8,256 nucleotides of DNA from the NCBI GenBank assembly GCA_003156495.1, contig PMHC01000316.1, forward strand, positions 1-8,256, in the 5' to 3' direction. Source of the DNA: Acidobacteriaceae bacterium. GTDB taxonomy: Bacteria > Acidobacteriota > Terriglobia > Terriglobales > Acidobacteriaceae. Shown in pieces: positions 7,004 to 8,256 of this stretch (its first letter is position 1; every line of letters starts with the position of its first letter). The position numbers and the translations under genes were made by a program. The notes under the pieces were generated by a model, which was given only the letters and a program-made list of their open reading frames with translations, did not search any database and was not told where the DNA came from.

Positions 7004-7477
7004 ATGAGGAAGCATAGCGCCATCACAATCCGCAGGGGAGAACGGGGCTTGACCCTGGTCGAGCTGATTGTGACGGCCTCTATTCTGTCGATTCTGGCCT
7101 CGGCCGTGCTGCCCATCGCGCGCTTCGAGGTCAAGCGCCGCAATGAACGCTTTTTGCGCTACGACCTGTGGATGATGCGCGACGCCATCGACAAATACAA
7201 AGATGCCGCCGATCGCGGAGCTTTTCAGACCAAGGTTGAGAGCCAGAACTATCCGCCCGATCTGGAAACGCTGGTCAAGGGCGTCGATGTGCAAGGCAAA
7301 AAGCTCCGGTTCCTGCGCAAGATTCCCATCGATCCGACGACCGGCCGGGCGGAGTGGGGATTGCGCTCGATGCAGGACGATCCGGATTCGGATTCCTATG
7401 GCGGGCAAAGCGTTTTCGATGTGTACTCAAAATCCCAGGGCACGGCTCTGGACGGAACGAAGTATTCGACGTGGTGA
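7004..7477 (+). CDS. GspG-like type II secretion/type IV pilin-family protein 1
   Basis: Predicted 157-residue prepilin. A basic leader ends at G15, giving the prepilin peptidase site RGERG|LTLVELIV with Glu at mature position 5; the first mature residue is Leu instead of the usual Phe. The hydrophobic helix (about 16-37) anchors the subunit in the inner membrane and packs in the pilus core. After processing the globular part has GspG-like features: YPPDLETLVKG, IPIDPTTGRAEWG and a C-terminal FDVYSKSQG-DGTKYSTW. GspG is the major pseudopilin of type II secretion; with no ATPase or other pseudopilins visible, the assignment to type II secretion rather than a pilus is inferred. GGGAG overlaps the secretin stop and lies 8 bases before ATG, indicating translational coupling within an operon. 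Confidence 0.92.
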   Translation: MRKHSAITIRRGERGLTLVELIVTASILSILASAVLPIARFEVKRRNERFLRYDLWMMRDAIDKYKDAADRGAFQTKVESQNYPPDLETLVKGVDVQGKKLRFLRKIPIDPTTGRAEWGLRSMQDDPDSDSYGGQSVFDVYSKSQGTALDGTKYSTW

Positions 7478-7485
7478 GAAGGACA

Positions 7486-7607
7486 AGCTATCGGCTGTCA
7501 GCTTTCAGCCGTCGGCAATGTATCGTGCAAGAGGCATTTGACCCAATGGACGAGAGTCTGAAGGGCGTACAAAAAAGCTGAAAGCTGACGGCTGATAACT
7601 GATAGCT
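7486..7607. repeat. Inverted-repeat element between the two pilin genes
   Basis: The left arm (7486-7509) and right arm (7577-7607) are reverse complements: agctatc at the outer ends and a 17-base inner block containing gtcagctttcagc, with two mismatches. The right arm carries 8 extra bases (tgataact), which resemble another copy of the agctatca unit. The 67-base spacer has no convincing gene. The arms are built from a low-complexity agct/atcagc motif. The element fills nearly the whole 142-base gap and could form a hairpin in the operon mRNA or be a small mobile repeat. Confidence 0.7.
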
Positions 7608-7613
7608 AAAGGA
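7608..7613 (+). promoter_or_regulatory. Ribosome binding site for a TTG start
   Basis: AAAGGA lies 6 bases before TTG at 7620 and directly abuts the right arm of the inverted repeat. It decides the start, since the next in-frame ATG codons fall inside the pilin helix. Confidence 0.65.
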
Positions 7614-7619
7614 AAAAGA

Positions 7620-8018
7620 TTGCGCAACCATCGCCAACAATCCGGCTTTACGCTTGTCGAGCTGATGATCGTCATGGCCATCATCGGCATATTGATTACG
7701 ATGGCCGTTCCCAGTTTCGTGGCCGCCGTCAGGCACGCGCGCGAGGCCGTGCTCCGCGAAGACTTGCAGACCATGCGCATGGCGATCGATTCCTACACCA
7801 TGGATAAGCAGAAAGCCCCGCAGACGCTCGAGGAGCTGATGCAGGACGGCTATCTCAAGTCCATCCCCGAAGACCCGATGACGCACAGCAAAGAAAGCTG
7901 GGTGACGGGAACCAGCGACGCCATGTACTCGCTCGATCAGACCGAATCGGGAATCGATAACGTCCACTCCGGCTCGGAAGAGACCGGCTCCGACGGGCAG
8001 TCGTATTCGGCCTGGTAA
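7620..8018 (+). CDS. GspG-like type II secretion/type IV pilin-family protein 2
   Basis: Predicted 132-residue prepilin that begins with TTG. A 9-residue leader RNHRQQSG precedes the canonical prepilin peptidase site G9|FTLVELMIVMAIIGILI, with Glu at mature position 5, and a hydrophobic helix to about residue 33. The soluble part has the GspG pattern: LREDLQTMRMAIDSYTMDKQKAPQTLEELMQDGYL, then IPEDPMT, W and a C-terminal SGIDNVHSGS with DGQSYSAW. It is paralogous to the preceding pilin and shares its DG-x-x-YS-x-W ending. TTG is preferred because the leader would otherwise be missing and AAAGGA is well placed. It is the third gene of the secretin cluster, separated from pilin 1 by the inverted-repeat element; it may be the main pilus or pseudopilus subunit, though which one is major is not shown. 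Confidence 0.93.
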   Translation: MRNHRQQSGFTLVELMIVMAIIGILITMAVPSFVAAVRHAREAVLREDLQTMRMAIDSYTMDKQKAPQTLEELMQDGYLKSIPEDPMTHSKESWVTGTSDAMYSLDQTESGIDNVHSGSEETGSDGQSYSAW

Positions 8019-8085
8019 AACGAGACGAATCTACAAGGTTCGCTCAAGGGTTTCTATCCGCGAGACCAGCCGTCTCATTCCATCT

Positions 8086-8127
8086 CAAAATCGAGAGCTG
8101 GGCACCTTCGACGGCACAAATTTAAGC
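8086..8127. repeat. Dispersed intergenic repeat, copy 2
   Basis: Second copy of the segment at 2051-2093, in the same orientation, starting 68 bases after the pilin 2 stop. The long shared 3' half ends in ggcacaaatttaagc. The strong stem seen in copy 1 has decayed here to tctc/gaga around aaaatc. Confidence 0.7.
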
Positions 8128-8161
8128 GGTCATGGGCTAGAGAAAATCTTCTGATGATATA

Positions 8162-8180
8162 GAGGGAAAAGATTTCCCTC
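8162..8180. terminator. Perfect 8-bp hairpin downstream of the pilin cluster
   Basis: Arms gagggaaa and tttccctc pair perfectly around aga, about 140 bases after the pilin 2 stop. It might end the operon transcript, but no T-run follows on either strand, so it is equally well a repeat or a protein-binding palindrome. Confidence 0.35.
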
Positions 8181-8256
8181 GGGGGCTAAACAGGCTGCGG
8201 AAAAACATGGTTGAGGAAGATCGAAGGTTAGCAGGGCCTAAAGGCCACATTGATTT

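Larger units (their letters stand above)
8019..8256. other. 3' intergenic region
   Basis: No open frame of protein character is seen to the window end. Apart from repeat copy 2 and the hairpin at 8162-8180, it holds a small palindrome ggcct-aa-aggcc (8235-8246) and the words aaacaggctgcgg (8188-8200), which look like further intergenic repeat material. A weak long-range pairing of gagacg (8022-8027) with cgtctc (8071-8076) lies just after the pilin stop. Confidence 0.6.

Noticed and set aside
7546..7581. Tiny frame MDESLKGVQKS within the pilin-operon inverted repeat
   Set aside because: Eleven codons, no Shine-Dalgarno, lies within the spacer of a repeat element.
8181..8256. Possible tmRNA start (gggggctaaac), suggested by smpB nearby
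   Set aside because: The conserved continuation with TCGACGGG and the tag-coding part are missing.
1..8256. CRISPR array, tRNA or rRNA genes
   Set aside because: No regularly spaced repeats, no tRNA cloverleaf signatures and no rRNA-like conserved words were seen.

Overview
The window looks like a chromosomal segment of a GC-rich soil-type bacterium, most likely an Acidobacteriota (class Terriglobia-like) member. This is inferred from an OPT-family transporter with a large extramembrane insert, a TPR-secretin-cohesin fusion followed by GspG-type pilins, and short dispersed intergenic repeats of a kind I associate with that phylum. No database search was possible, so the taxon is inference.

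Layout. Positions 1-1966 (+) hold the 3' part of an OPT oligopeptide-transporter gene whose 5' end lies outside the window. Positions 1967-2628 are a 660-base gap without a convincing gene. It holds a stem-loop repeat (partner copy near 8086), a second hairpin, a MITE-like inverted-repeat element (2309-2436) and a 16-base palindrome (2474-2489). Positions 2629-3669 (+) encode a LacI/PurR-type repressor in visibly AT-richer sequence than its neighbours. It converges on smpB (3751-4299, -), the tmRNA-binding ribosome-rescue protein. From a 199-base divergent intergenic region the + strand then carries a three-gene envelope cluster: a secretin with TPR repeats and a C-terminal cohesin-like domain (4499-6991), a GspG-like pilin (7004-7477) and a second, shorter GspG-like pilin with a TTG start (7620-8018). 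A 122-base inverted-repeat element sits between the two pilin genes and ends at the Shine-Dalgarno of the second. Positions 8019-8256 are noncoding as far as visible and carry the second repeat copy and two perfect hairpins.

How the genes fit together. The secretin would form an outer-membrane channel and the two pilins are processed by a prepilin peptidase, so the cluster is the channel plus (pseudo)pilin part of a type II secretion or type IV pilus-like machine. The ATPase, platform protein and prepilin peptidase are not in the window. OPT, LacI and SmpB have no evident functional link to it. The most unusual points are the secretin-cohesin fusion with paired pilins that share a C-terminal motif, and the several short inverted-repeat elements placed next to genes.
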